Below are positions 17,890 through 25,794 of a stretch of DNA of 64,000 nt, piece after piece; the stretch's first letter is position 1; every line of letters begins with the position of its first letter. The notes under the pieces are model-generated. The model ran no database searches, was not told the origin of the DNA, and was given only the letters and a program-made list of their open reading frames with translations. The DNA comes from Acidobacteriota bacterium (GTDB taxonomy: Bacteria; Acidobacteriota; Blastocatellia; Pyrinomonadales; Pyrinomonadaceae): positions 62,001 through 126,000 of the forward strand of contig JAHBSI010000001.1 of NCBI GenBank assembly GCA_019639195.1. Reading direction: 5' to 3'. The translations under genes and the position numbers were made by a program.

Positions 17890-17918
17890 ATGTTAATAAT
17901 TAGTGAGCGGAATGTAAA
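17890..17918 (-). promoter_or_regulatory. Predicted promoter of mtgA
   Basis: On the minus strand, TTTACA at 17918-17913 and TAACAT at 17895-17890 are separated by 17 bases, a good housekeeping-sigma pattern. The mtgA ATG at 17871 lies 18 bases after the -10, giving a leader of roughly 11 nt. The glgC promoter lies in the same 94-nt divergent gap. Confidence 0.55.
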
Positions 17919-17930
17919 AACTAAAAATTG

Positions 17931-17959
17931 TTTACTTCCAAAAGCGGACTGATTACTAT
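17931..17959 (+). promoter_or_regulatory. Predicted promoter of glgC
   Basis: TTTACT (17931-17936) and TACTAT (17954-17959) are separated by 17 bases. Only six bases separate the -10 from the glgC ATG, so transcription would begin at or within one base of the A of the start codon. This would give a leaderless mRNA. No Shine-Dalgarno site is present, which agrees with that reading. Confidence 0.55.
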
Positions 17960-17965
17960 TCTACT

Positions 17966-19261
17966 ATGGGTCAGTATGACAACGTCGTCTCGGTGATCTT
18001 GGGCGGCGGAGCCGGCTCCCGCCTGTTCCCCCTCACCGGTGAAAGGTCAAAGCCTGCGGTTCCGCTCGGCGGCAAATACCGCCTGATTGATATTCCCGTT
18101 TCCAACTGCATAAATTCCGGGATTACGCAGATCTTTGTCCTTACACAGTATAATTCCGCCTCGCTGAATCGGCACGTTTCGACGACGTATCGATTCTCCT
18201 CGTTCTCGACCGGATTTGTCGAAGTGCTTGCGGCAGAACTCACGCGCGACAATCCCGAATGGTTTCAGGGAACGGCCGACGCCGTGCGGCAGATGCTTCC
18301 GCATGTGCGTGACTGGCATGTAGATACGCTGCTAATTCTCTCGGGCGACCATCTCTATCGGATGGATTACTCAAAATTCCTGGAGCGGCATTTTTCCTCC
18401 GGGGCCGACCTGACGGTTTCGGTAATTCCTTCGCGGCGGGAGGATGCCGAGGAGTTCGGACTGCTCAAAACTGACGACACCGGCCGCATCATTGAGTTCA
18501 AAGAGAAGCCGAAGGGCGCCGAGTTAGACGCGATGCGGGTCGATACTCGCTCACTTGGCCTGACGGACGCCGAGGCAGAAGCTCGCCCGTTCCTCGCCTC
18601 GATGGGTATCTACGTATTTAATTATGCAAAGCTCGTCGAGCTGCTGAGTACAGACCGGACGTGGGTCGATTTCGGGAAGCAGATCATTCCCGCCGCCATC
18701 GAAAAGTATTCAGTTCAGGCACATCTATTCAACGGCTATTGGGAAGATATTGGTACGATCCGAGCGTTCTATCAGGCGAATCTTGACCTTGCGTCGCCCT
18801 TGCCGAAATTCAACTTTTTCAACGCGGCGGCACCGATCTACACGCGCAGCCGATACCTGCCACCGTCGAAGGTCCACGATTGCACTGTTGATAATTCAAT
18901 GATCAGCGAAGGCTGCATCTTGAGCGGCGTAACGATAAAGAATTCGATCGTCGGCCTTCGTGCCCGCATCGACAAAGGCGTCGTGATCGAGAATTCGATC
19001 GTGATGGGCTCCGATATTTTCGAAGCGATCGAAGATATACGCGACAATCTCGAACGTCAGATACCGCACATCGGCATTGACGAGAACACGGTGATCCGGA
19101 ATGCGATCATCGACAAGAACGTCCGCATCGGCAAAGACGTTCAGTTGATAAATCGCGAAGGGATCGAGCATTATGACGCGCCCGACCGATCGTATTACAT
19201 CCGAGATAAGATAATCATCATCCCGAAGAACGCGATCATCCCCAACGGCACCGTTATTTGA
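17966..19261 (+). CDS. glgC: Glucose-1-phosphate adenylyltransferase
   Basis: GlgC makes ADP-glucose from glucose-1-phosphate and ATP, the committed step of bacterial glycogen synthesis. The 431-residue length is typical. The nucleotide-binding N-terminus is [20 protein letters not shown], followed by [18 protein letters not shown]. The substrate site FKEKPKG and the segment [15 protein letters not shown] are present, and a left-handed beta-helix with hexapeptide-like repeats ([17 protein letters not shown] and onward) closes the protein. There is no Shine-Dalgarno sequence upstream, and the promoter is six bases from the ATG. The GH15 glucoamylase at 37850 could act on the resulting alpha-glucan, though the two genes are not linked. 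Confidence 0.96.
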   Translation: MGQYDNVVSVILGGGAGSRLFPLTGERSKPAVPLGGKYRLIDIPVSNCINSGITQIFVLTQYNSASLNRHVSTTYRFSSFSTGFVEVLAAELTRDNPEWFQGTADAVRQMLPHVRDWHVDTLLILSGDHLYRMDYSKFLERHFSSGADLTVSVIPSRREDAEEFGLLKTDDTGRIIEFKEKPKGAELDAMRVDTRSLGLTDAEAEARPFLASMGIYVFNYAKLVELLSTDRTWVDFGKQIIPAAIEKYSVQAHLFNGYWEDIGTIRAFYQANLDLASPLPKFNFFNAAAPIYTRSRYLPPSKVHDCTVDNSMISEGCILSGVTIKNSIVGLRARIDKGVVIENSIVMGSDIFEAIEDIRDNLERQIPHIGIDENTVIRNAIIDKNVRIGKDVQLINREGIEHYDAPDRSYYIRDKIIIIPKNAIIPNGTVI

Positions 19262-19473
19262 GACCGCGGCAGAAACGAGAAAAGCGTGGTATCATCGCAA
19301 ACGGTTTTTCACTTGCATTACAACGAATAGTTTCACTGTCTTGACTTGCGGCTGACCTCAAAAGATCAGCCTTCACGGCCTGAGGTCTCTTGAGATCGAA
19401 CGGGAGAACGCTTGTCCGCTGGCTTTGCTTAGTTTTTAGATCAATTTCAAATTTTCTTAATTGGAGGAGTCGT
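19262..19473 (+). promoter_or_regulatory. Structured leader of the secreted nuclease gene
   Basis: This 212-nt gap after glgC contains a potential structured RNA before the nuclease start. GGCTGA (19350-19355) can pair with TCAGCC (19366-19371). Alternatively GACCTCA (19354-19360) can pair with TGAGGTC (19381-19387). The two stems share bases and exclude each other, and a third short hairpin (TCTC-TT-GAGA) overlaps the second. No T-tract terminator follows before the GGAGG site at 19463-19467. I do not recognise a known riboswitch class here. Confidence 0.35.
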
Positions 19474-20889
19474 GTGAACAAGAAATATTTTCTCGCGTAC
19501 GGCGGTTTGATCTTTATAGGCCTTGTCATTTCCCTTGCGCTCGTAACTGCAGGGATCGAGGCGGCAACGATCTTAAGTGAAGGTTTTGAGGCCGGAGGCA
19601 AAACTGCGTACGCAGGCGGCAACGTGACGCTCGGAACCGGCAGCTGGTATATGAATGACGCTCTGACGGGCAATTCGTCGAGCGATCGAAAGACAGGCTC
19701 GTATTCGGCTCGGGTCCGAAACACTGGAAGCGTTAGAATGAACTTTAACGTGTCCTCTGCCGGAACATTCTCGGTAAAGCACGCTAAATACGGCTCGGAC
19801 GGAACGAGCACCTGGGAGCTGTGGAAGTCAACGAACAACGGTTCGTCGTGGACAAAGGTCGGCTCGACCGTAACCACCAATTCAACGTCGCTAACGACTG
19901 CGAGCTTTACGGTGAATTCTTCCGCTCCGATACGGTTTGAGCTTAGGAAGGTTTCGGGCAGTTCAAATCGCATCAATTTTGATACGATCTCGATCACCAA
20001 CTACACCTCATCGACCCCGACGCCAACACCGACTCCAACACCAACCCCGACTCCGACGCCGCCGCCTTCTTCAAACGTCCACCTGACGATGGGCAATCCG
20101 TCGAATGCAGCGACCAACGTCAATACGCCGCTTAACTACCTGATGGAGAAATCGACCTATGCACTCTCCTACAACAATGACGATCGTCGTCCGAATTGGG
20201 TTTCGTGGCATTTAGCATCGAGCTGGCTCGGTTCGACGCCGCGGCAGGATGATTTTCGCCCGGACACGACACTTCCGTCGGGCTGGTATCGCGTGACCGG
20301 TTCGGACTATTCGGGTTCGGGATACGACCGCGGCCATATGTGTCCGTCGGGCGATCGAACGCTTACGGTTTCGGACAATTCATCGACATTCCTGATGACG
20401 AATATGATCCCGCAAGCTCCTGACAACAATCAGGTAACGTGGGCGTCCCTTGAAACCTATTGCCGCACACTCGCCGGCCAAGGGAACGAACTTTACATCA
20501 TTTCGGGCGGCTGGGGCGTCAACGGCTACATCGGCTCGGGAAATGTTGCGTTGCCGAACTACACATGGAAGGTCATCATCGTCCTGCCGAATGGGTCGAA
20601 TGACGTTTCGCGGGTGACGACATCGACCCGCACGATCGCAGTCCTGATGCCGAATCAGAACAACATAAGCAGCGATTGGAGAACCTTCCGCACCTCGATC
20701 GATGATATTGAAAGTTTGACCGGTTACGATTTCCTTTCGAACGTCCCGACATCGATCCAAAGTGTGATCGAATCGACCGTCGATTCGAGCTTCGTCGCCG
20801 ATTGGGAGGTTAACCTCGATCAGTGGGCGATCGACGAGGCAAAGGCCGAGCGGGCACATCAGGAAACCGACCAGAGGAGAAAGAAGTAA
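19474..20889 (+). CDS. Secreted DNA/RNA non-specific endonuclease
   Basis: This is an exported nuclease of the beta-beta-alpha-metal NUC family. The start is taken as GTG 19474 because GGAGG lies six bases upstream and the N-terminus then reads MNKKYFLAYGGLIFIGLVIS, a signal peptide; the frame itself opens at 19390. The protein (471 residues from this start) has an N-terminal beta-rich domain of ~150 residues with the Gly/Ser/Thr composition of extracellular adhesion modules. A Thr-Pro repeat linker (about ten TP units) follows, then the nuclease domain with the catalytic DRGH in GYDRGHMCPSGDRT and the Asn/Gln site NMIPQAPDNNQVTWASLE. It probably degrades extracellular nucleic acid for nutrients or matrix turnover. 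A strong bidirectional terminator follows. Confidence 0.88.
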   Translation: MNKKYFLAYGGLIFIGLVISLALVTAGIEAATILSEGFEAGGKTAYAGGNVTLGTGSWYMNDALTGNSSSDRKTGSYSARVRNTGSVRMNFNVSSAGTFSVKHAKYGSDGTSTWELWKSTNNGSSWTKVGSTVTTNSTSLTTASFTVNSSAPIRFELRKVSGSSNRINFDTISITNYTSSTPTPTPTPTPTPTPTPPPSSNVHLTMGNPSNAATNVNTPLNYLMEKSTYALSYNNDDRRPNWVSWHLASSWLGSTPRQDDFRPDTTLPSGWYRVTGSDYSGSGYDRGHMCPSGDRTLTVSDNSSTFLMTNMIPQAPDNNQVTWASLETYCRTLAGQGNELYIISGGWGVNGYIGSGNVALPNYTWKVIIVLPNGSNDVSRVTTSTRTIAVLMPNQNNISSDWRTFRTSIDDIESLTGYDFLSNVPTSIQSVIESTVDSSFVADWEVNLDQWAIDEAKAERAHQETDQRRKK

Positions 20890-20912
20890 GGATCTTCTCG
20901 GACGTTAAATAT

Positions 20913-20952
20913 AAAAAGGCCGTCGCTTTCTCATCGAGGGCGACGGCTTTTT
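20913..20952. terminator. Bidirectional intrinsic terminator
   Basis: GCCGTCGC (20919-20926) pairs perfectly with GCGACGGC (20940-20947). The stem is flanked by an A-run on the left and TTTTT on the right, so it can end both the plus-strand nuclease transcript and the minus-strand VWFA transcript. Confidence 0.88.
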
Positions 20953-20962
20953 ACCTTGCCGC

Positions 20963-22141
20963 TTAGATTCCTGCCAGCGTCCGCCGGCTATCGCCGACGA
21001 TGTAGCTGGTCTTCGCCCTTACAACGACGTTCGGACGATACACGCGTATCTTGATCTGCCGACGCTCGCCGGCATTCCCAACCTTATCCGGATAGTATCC
21101 AAGCGTATATTGCCGACGGAGCTCTTCTGCAATACCCGTAAAGGCTGCCTGCAGGTTGGAGATCGAATCCGCCTCGAACTCACGTCCGCCCGTCTTTTGC
21201 GCCAGGTCAAGAAGATATTGCCGACCGCGTTCGTACTCCTGGCGGGTGCCGCCGCCGGGTGCTCCGCCGCCAACACGAACGTTACCGCCGAGGATGATCG
21301 CACCTAGAATATCCGCCATCGTCGGACGCCTGTTCTGACGGCCGGGCGAGCTCACTCCGCCGTTCACATCGGTCGAAGTATCAAATCGTATCGGATAGAA
21401 AAGCGCGTCCAGCTCTTCGGCCGCAGCGGTCGTACCCTCGATCGTTGCACGGCTTGATGTCGTATCAACACCGTCCGTAAAAAGCACCACGGCTTTTCGG
21501 CCCTGTATGCCCGACAGACGCCGTCGTATGACGTCATCGACCGCGTCGTAGAGGCTCGTGCCATCGCCGAATTCCGCCTGTTGGATCGCACTCTTCAGCT
21601 CGTAACGATCGTTTGTGAGTTGGCTAAGAACGTGGATGTGCTCGTCGAACGACATCACCAAAACTCGGTCCGCCGGCCGCAGATTATCGACAAACGTCAT
21701 CGCCGCCCGTTGGATCTCGTCCATCCGAAACTGCGTCGAGGGGCTGACATCCAGCAGCAAGATCACCGTGAACGGCTGTTCGACCGACTGAAAATACTCG
21801 ACCTTTTGGGGAGCTCCATTCTCGAATATCTGAAAATCCCTCTGCGTAAGCCCGGAAATGAAGCGGCCATCGCGATCGAGCACCGATACCGGCATCGTTA
21901 CGAGGTTCGTCTCGACACGGATGACGTCATCGTCGCCCGCGGTCGTCTCCGCCGTCGTGTCCACGGTCGCCGGCGCATTTTGTGCGCCGCCAAGCACCGG
22001 CGGGCGGCCACGATCCGGGGTCGGAGTTGGTATCGGCGTCGGTGCTACACGAGGACGCCTCGAACGATCACTTTGGCCAAATACGGCAAGCCCAAGGACA
22101 CAAACCGCAAGCAGAAGGAAGAAAATTCGTTTGATCGACAT
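20963..22141 (-). CDS. VWFA-related secreted protein of the Acidobacteria type
   Basis: This exported protein carries one von Willebrand factor A domain. ATG 22141 is chosen over the upstream TTG at 22153 because it begins the signal peptide (MSIKRIFFLLLAVCVLGLAV), giving 392 residues. A Pro/Thr-rich spacer (IPTPTPDRGRPP) leads to the family signature RVETNLVTMPVSVLDRDG and the tail-like GLTQRDFQIFENGAPQKVE. The VWFA domain then has a MIDAS-like site in LLLDVSPSTQFRMDEI and a second aspartate in VVLFTDGVDTTS. This domain order matches the VWFA-related Acidobacterial family (TIGR03436 in my memory), which is abundant in that phylum and of unknown function. It follows the serine hydrolase gene by 83 nt. 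Confidence 0.85.
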   Translation of the reverse strand: MSIKRIFFLLLAVCVLGLAVFGQSDRSRRPRVAPTPIPTPTPDRGRPPVLGGAQNAPATVDTTAETTAGDDDVIRVETNLVTMPVSVLDRDGRFISGLTQRDFQIFENGAPQKVEYFQSVEQPFTVILLLDVSPSTQFRMDEIQRAAMTFVDNLRPADRVLVMSFDEHIHVLSQLTNDRYELKSAIQQAEFGDGTSLYDAVDDVIRRRLSGIQGRKAVVLFTDGVDTTSSRATIEGTTAAAEELDALFYPIRFDTSTDVNGGVSSPGRQNRRPTMADILGAIILGGNVRVGGGAPGGGTRQEYERGRQYLLDLAQKTGGREFEADSISNLQAAFTGIAEELRRQYTLGYYPDKVGNAGERRQIKIRVYRPNVVVRAKTSYIVGDSRRTLAGI

Positions 22142-22224
22142 CGACGTCTCCAAAAAATACCGACACTTTTAGCCGTTGATAAGAGGAGAGTGATTCTTTG
22201 ATTAAGACATAAGCATGTGAGTTG

Positions 22225-23364
22225 CTAAGAATCTCGCTCGAGGGCCGCGAACGCGAGGTCGTGGAACCTCCTTCGCACGGAGTTGATGTTAACGAGCGGG
22301 AGTTCGTGGTGATGCGTGCGGTTGGTAAGCAGGATAAATATTGCCTCTTTGACGGGGTCGATCCAAAGGCTTGTGCCCGTAAACCCAAGATGGCCAAAGC
22401 TTTGCGGCGACAGGCGACTTCCCGCGGTCGATTCCGGAGTGGTCGCCAACTGAAACCCGAAAGAGCGATCTTCGGCCGCACCATCGCCCGTAAACTTTGT
22501 TGTAAACAACCCGCAGCTCTCCGGGCGCAAGAGCGTCGTCGTGTTAGCAAGGAACTGCGAGGCGAGCTCGAACGTCTCTTCCGCGGTCGAAAAGAGCCCG
22601 GCGTGGCCCGCTGCACCGTCCATAAAGTACGCGTTGCCATCGTGAACCTCGCCCCAGATCTGGCCCTTGCGAAGCCATTTATCCGCCCGCTTTCGTGCCT
22701 CGTCGCCGGCAAGATACCCTTCGCTCTCGCAGGTTTCGCGTTCAAACCGATTACCGCGCTCGGATGCCGCAATTCTGTGCCGTAGAGAAGCCGCCGGACG
22801 ATAGCTCGTGTCTTTGAGCCCGAGCGGCCGAAAGATCATTTCAGATGCGGCCTCGTCGATCCGTTTGCCGGTCAGCTTCTCGATAACGAACGCGAGAAGA
22901 ATAAAATTCAGATCGCTGTAAACTACGCCCTGGCCGCTTTTGAGCGGCGTTTCGAGAATGACATCCAATACACCTTCACGGCTGTCCGCGAGTAGATAGA
23001 GCGGACGCCACGCCGGAAGCCCACTCGTATGCGTCGCAAGCTCCAGTATCGTCGTGTCTTTCAGGCCAGTGTCCGAACTTTCAACCAGCACCTCCGCCAA
23101 ACGCGTATCGAGAGCAATTTCGCCGCGATCGACAAAGATCGCCGCAAGCAGCGTCGTTACAAGCACCTTTGTCAGGCTAGCAAGGTCGTAGATCGTGTCG
23201 ATCTTCGCAACTATCAACTCAGGCTCGACGACGGCATTTCCGAGCGGATCCGCATATTTCTGCCCGTCTTTCCGCCCAAAAAGATAGACCGCAGACGGGA
23301 GATCACCCGCCGCGATACGCTCAAGCAGCAAGTCGTTTATATTTTTCTCCTGCAAATAGTCCAT
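22225..23364 (-). CDS. Serine hydrolase, class C beta-lactamase / esterase fold
   Basis: This is a 379-residue member of the beta-lactamase-related family (class C beta-lactamases, D-peptidases, EstB-like esterases). The nucleophile motif SxxK is in YDLASLTKVLVTTLL near residue 64, the Tyr motif is in GVVYSDLNFILLAFV near 145, and the third motif is HLGFTG near 330. There is no clear signal peptide, so a cytoplasmic location is likely, which argues against a classical beta-lactamase. The substrate is unknown. It is 30 nt downstream of the NYN-domain gene and upstream of the VWFA gene, a likely three-gene transcript. Confidence 0.83.
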   Translation of the reverse strand: MDYLQEKNINDLLLERIAAGDLPSAVYLFGRKDGQKYADPLGNAVVEPELIVAKIDTIYDLASLTKVLVTTLLAAIFVDRGEIALDTRLAEVLVESSDTGLKDTTILELATHTSGLPAWRPLYLLADSREGVLDVILETPLKSGQGVVYSDLNFILLAFVIEKLTGKRIDEAASEMIFRPLGLKDTSYRPAASLRHRIAASERGNRFERETCESEGYLAGDEARKRADKWLRKGQIWGEVHDGNAYFMDGAAGHAGLFSTAEETFELASQFLANTTTLLRPESCGLFTTKFTGDGAAEDRSFGFQLATTPESTAGSRLSPQSFGHLGFTGTSLWIDPVKEAIFILLTNRTHHHELPLVNINSVRRRFHDLAFAALERDS

Positions 23365-23394
23365 AAGAGCAGAACACTGCTGCCGGCTTGTCGC

Positions 23395-24018
23395 CTACGG
23401 AAATGCGACTTCCCTCTGTTCATCAGTATGTTCACGCAGTTCTTTCTTCACATATTTATGCCCAAGGGTCGCAAGAATGATTTGGACACCTTCCCGGCGG
23501 GCAAACTTCATTGGTGCTATAAAATCGCTGTCCCCAGTGATAAGGATAATGCGCTCCACGATGCCCTTACTGGCAAGCCAGGCAACATCGAGCCCAATCT
23601 TCATATCGACACCTTTTTGTTTAATGTCGGGAATAATATCGTCAGCTGTGAGCGGACGACCACTCCTTGAAATCTGCCGGACTGCGTCGTGACTCAGCCG
23701 CCAGCCCTGAAAGGCAACTTCGCCTGAACGGAACGCCACATTGTTCGTCTGTTTAAGATCTTCGATCAACCTCAGGTTGTGAGCGTATGTTTTGCGCGCG
23801 GTCATATCTACCTCATTCCCGCTGATGGGATGCTGCAGCTTGAAGCTGCCCGGCGGACAATGGTAGCAATAGATGCGGAATAGCTCCTCCCGCTCACTAT
23901 CAAGGCATTTTAGTGCGAGGTGGTGCAGATCTGGTGCGGCAACATATCTGCCCAGCGATCTGTGGAGCTTGTTGACGGCAAAGCCGAGATCGATCAGAAC
24001 AGCGGTCTTTTTCTTCAT
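23395..24018 (-). CDS. NYN-domain protein (LabA/DUF88-like), putative RNase
   Basis: This is a 207-residue protein with the NYN fold, a PIN-like nuclease domain. The expected acidic residues are visible: Asp in TAVLIDLGFAV near residue 9, Asp in KGVDMKIGLDVAWLA near 127-133, and the diagnostic ITGDSDFIAPMKFAR near 150. A short basic and acidic C-terminal tail follows. NYN proteins in bacteria are thought to cleave or process RNA, though few are characterised. Its promoter region overlaps that of the divergent small-RNA gene at 24093, and that proximity may be functional or simply accidental. Confidence 0.8.
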   Translation of the reverse strand: MKKKTAVLIDLGFAVNKLHRSLGRYVAAPDLHHLALKCLDSEREELFRIYCYHCPPGSFKLQHPISGNEVDMTARKTYAHNLRLIEDLKQTNNVAFRSGEVAFQGWRLSHDAVRQISRSGRPLTADDIIPDIKQKGVDMKIGLDVAWLASKGIVERIILITGDSDFIAPMKFARREGVQIILATLGHKYVKKELREHTDEQREVAFP

Positions 24019-24057
24019 ATTTGGGATGTGGATTGAACTCAGGAGGTCGCTAACGTA

Positions 24058-24086
24058 TTGACATACATGGGTTTCTAGCCTATTAT
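24058..24086 (+). promoter_or_regulatory. Near-consensus promoter of the small RNA
   Basis: TTGACA (24058-24063) and TATTAT (24081-24086) are separated by exactly 17 bases, a near-perfect housekeeping promoter. Transcription would start near 24093. The promoter lies within an imperfectly spaced inverted repeat whose arms, GTATTGA (24056-24062) and TCAATAC (24086-24092), place a TTGATA box on the opposite strand as well, probably the -35 of the divergent NYN gene. Confidence 0.75.
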
Positions 24087-24092
24087 CAATAC

Positions 24093-24170
24093 ATCCGAAC
24101 GCCGCTAGGGCGGCAAATGTTCGAAAGACCTCTGTTCTTGCAAACTATACCGCAAGAGCAGGGGTTTTTC
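24093..24170 (+). ncRNA. Small RNA of about 78 nt, class unknown
   Basis: A stand-alone transcript is predicted between the promoter at 24058-24086 and a terminator at 24129-24169. The 5' hairpin pairs CGAAC (24096-24100) with GTTCG (24119-24123) and GCCGC (24101-24105) with GCGGC (24110-24114), with a TAGG tetraloop and an AAAT bulge. An AAAG linker joins it to the terminator hairpin. There is no start codon or ribosome site inside, so a peptide is unlikely. The downstream gene has its own promoter at 24207-24235, which argues against a simple attenuator. I do not match it to a known sRNA or riboswitch family. Confidence 0.65.
24129..24169 (+). terminator. Intrinsic terminator of the small RNA
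   Basis: A 13-bp stem pairs 24129-24141 (CCTCTGTTCTTGC) with 24152-24164 (GCAAGAGCAGGGG) with two G-U pairs and a 10-nt loop. TTTTT follows at 24165-24169. Confidence 0.8.
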
Positions 24171-24206
24171 ACTTGTCGATCGGTAGCTTTCTAGAGCATC
24201 GGCCAA

Positions 24207-24235
24207 TTGACAGTCGCCGAATATAAAAATACGAT
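24207..24235 (+). promoter_or_regulatory. Predicted promoter of the 24263 gene
   Basis: TTGACA (24207-24212) is followed after 17 bases by TACGAT (24230-24235). The predicted start near 24242 leaves a 20-nt leader that carries the Shine-Dalgarno GGAGG at 24254-24258. Confidence 0.65.
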
Positions 24236-24262
24236 TCTACCTTATTCTAAATTGGAGGTTCC

Positions 24263-24709
24263 TTGGCAAATATGAGCAAAGCTAAATCAGCAAATCTTAT
24301 CCTAAAACTTTACGACCTGCGTCGCGAGGAGACGATGCGGAAGGCCCGCAACTGGGTCTTTACGTTCGCACCAAAGAGTGCGGACGATATTCTAACCACG
24401 ATGATGGATCCGGAAGTCGGAGCATATCTTCGAATGGTCTCGTCGTATTGGGAAATGGCCGCAGCGATGGTGAATCAAGGTGCGATAGACGCCGACCTTT
24501 TCGGCGAAACGAATGGCGAGCATTACATCGTCTATGCGAAGATCGAACCCTTCCTGGCGGACCTTCGTGAAAAAATGGGGTCGCCCGAGGCGTTCAAGAA
24601 CCTTGAGAAGCTGATGGCATCAACTCCCGAGAATACGGCGCGTCTCAAGAAGACCCAGGAGTGGCTTCAGTCATTTGCGGAACAGTCGGCGGCTCAGCAG
24701 GCCGGCTAG
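24263..24709 (+). CDS. Conserved hypothetical protein, all-helical
   Basis: This is a 148-residue soluble protein from TTG 24263 (four bases after GGAGG) or 145 residues from ATG 24272. It is predicted to be mainly alpha-helical, with no signal peptide. The sequence starts basic (KAKSANLILKLYDLRREETMRKARNW), which looks like a short helix-forming N-terminus, and has an acidic middle (GAIDADLFGETNGEHYIVYAKI) and a Gln/Ala-rich end. I recognise no domain. Its strong promoter, clean ribosome-binding site and strong terminator indicate a monocistronic, well-expressed gene. Confidence 0.75.
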   Translation: MANMSKAKSANLILKLYDLRREETMRKARNWVFTFAPKSADDILTTMMDPEVGAYLRMVSSYWEMAAAMVNQGAIDADLFGETNGEHYIVYAKIEPFLADLREKMGSPEAFKNLEKLMASTPENTARLKKTQEWLQSFAEQSAAQQAG

Positions 24710-24731
24710 CAGCTGCAAAAAAGTAACGCGA

Positions 24732-24772
24732 AGCGCAGAGCTTTTTTCAAAAAGCTCTGCGCTCATTTTTTT
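24732..24772 (+). terminator. Intrinsic terminator of the 24263 gene
   Basis: AGCGCAGAGC (24732-24741) pairs with GCTCTGCGCT (24754-24763), extended by a T-run and A-run, and TTTTTTT follows at 24766-24772. It touches the stop codon of the convergent oxidoreductase gene. Confidence 0.85.
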
Positions 24773-25748
24773 ACAGGTCCAGCCTTGATCGATGTGCCTC
24801 GATCCTTTCAAGTACACCGACGGCAAGTTTCAACGCCCGCAGTCCGTCCTCGCCGGTGATCGCCGGTGCCAAATCATTCTCGATCGCGTCGATAAATGCC
24901 GTGATCTCGGCTCGCAGCGGCTCTACATCCTTGATCTCCAAACGGTCGATCGAGATGCCGTCGAGCAGATTCGACGCGTCGGGCTTTAGCGAGGTCAGCG
25001 ATGCGAATTTCGTCGCGTAATCAAGAACGACATAAGAATTCGTTTGGTAGAATCGCGTCTTCCTGATCTTTTCCGTCCCGATCCTGGAGGCGGTGATATT
25101 CGCGACCGTGCCGTTCGCAAATTCGATTCGGGCGTTTGCCGCATCAACCTTATCGGAAATAACCGGAATGCCGACCGCATGTATCGCCGAGACGGCCACG
25201 TCCTCGCCGACCAGCCACTGAACGGCATCGAGGTCGTGGATCATAACGTCCAGAACGACATCGACATCAAGCGAGCGATTCGGAAAAGGCGATACTCGAT
25301 GTATCTCAAAATATAAGGGCGTCGTGACACGCGGCCTCAACGCCACCATCGCCGGATTGTATCGCTCGAGCTGCCCGACCATCAGCTTCGCACCCGAACC
25401 GCGAGCGGCGTCGATCATCCTTTCTGCGTCCGCAACGGTCGAGGCAATGGGCTTTTCGACAAGCACGTGTTTGCCCGCTTCAAGAAATGCACATGCGATG
25501 TCGGCGTGAGTTTCGGTTGGTGTCGCGATCGAAACGGCATCGACCTTATCGAGCAGCTCTCGCCAATCGGTGAAGTGCGGTGCACCGTTCTCGCGTGCGA
25601 TACGTTTCGCTGTTTCAACATCAACATCGCACGCTCCTGCGAACTCGATGCGGCCTTCGTGAGCCAGTTCTGCGTAATTCCGTGCGTGATGCCGCCCAAG
25701 GCTGCCTACGCCGATCGCCGCGAACCGTATTTTTCTATCATTCGCCAT
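24771..25748 (-). CDS. Gfo/Idh/MocA family oxidoreductase
   Basis: This is a 325-residue NAD(P)-dependent dehydrogenase of the Gfo/Idh/MocA family. ATG 25748 is chosen over the longer frame because it directly precedes the Rossmann domain (IRFAAIGVGSLGRHHARNYA). The EKPIAS motif with its catalytic Lys lies near residue 98 (HVLVEKPIASTVADAE). The C-terminal alpha/beta domain includes DVVLDVMIHDLDAVQWLVG with the expected Asp-His site. The substrate cannot be read from sequence; relatives act on sugars, inositol or sugar-nucleotide intermediates. A divergent gene for an ArnT-like glycosyltransferase starts 46 nt upstream, so a role in envelope glycan or lipid A modification is possible but unproven. 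Confidence 0.88.
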   Translation of the reverse strand: MANDRKIRFAAIGVGSLGRHHARNYAELAHEGRIEFAGACDVDVETAKRIARENGAPHFTDWRELLDKVDAVSIATPTETHADIACAFLEAGKHVLVEKPIASTVADAERMIDAARGSGAKLMVGQLERYNPAMVALRPRVTTPLYFEIHRVSPFPNRSLDVDVVLDVMIHDLDAVQWLVGEDVAVSAIHAVGIPVISDKVDAANARIEFANGTVANITASRIGTEKIRKTRFYQTNSYVVLDYATKFASLTSLKPDASNLLDGISIDRLEIKDVEPLRAEITAFIDAIENDLAPAITGEDGLRALKLAVGVLERIEAHRSRLDL

Positions 25749-25794
25749 TTCTTGTAAGCTCTTTTTAGAGTGATACTTAACATTCTGTTCCTTA

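Noticed and set aside
20020-20062. Tandem Thr-Pro codon repeat considered as a CRISPR or regulatory repeat
   Set aside because: It is in frame within the nuclease and encodes a disordered Thr-Pro linker.
24163-24175. GGTTTTTCACTTG also occurs at 19303-19315, considered as a shared element
   Set aside because: A 13-base match is expected by chance many times in 64 kb; flanks do not match.
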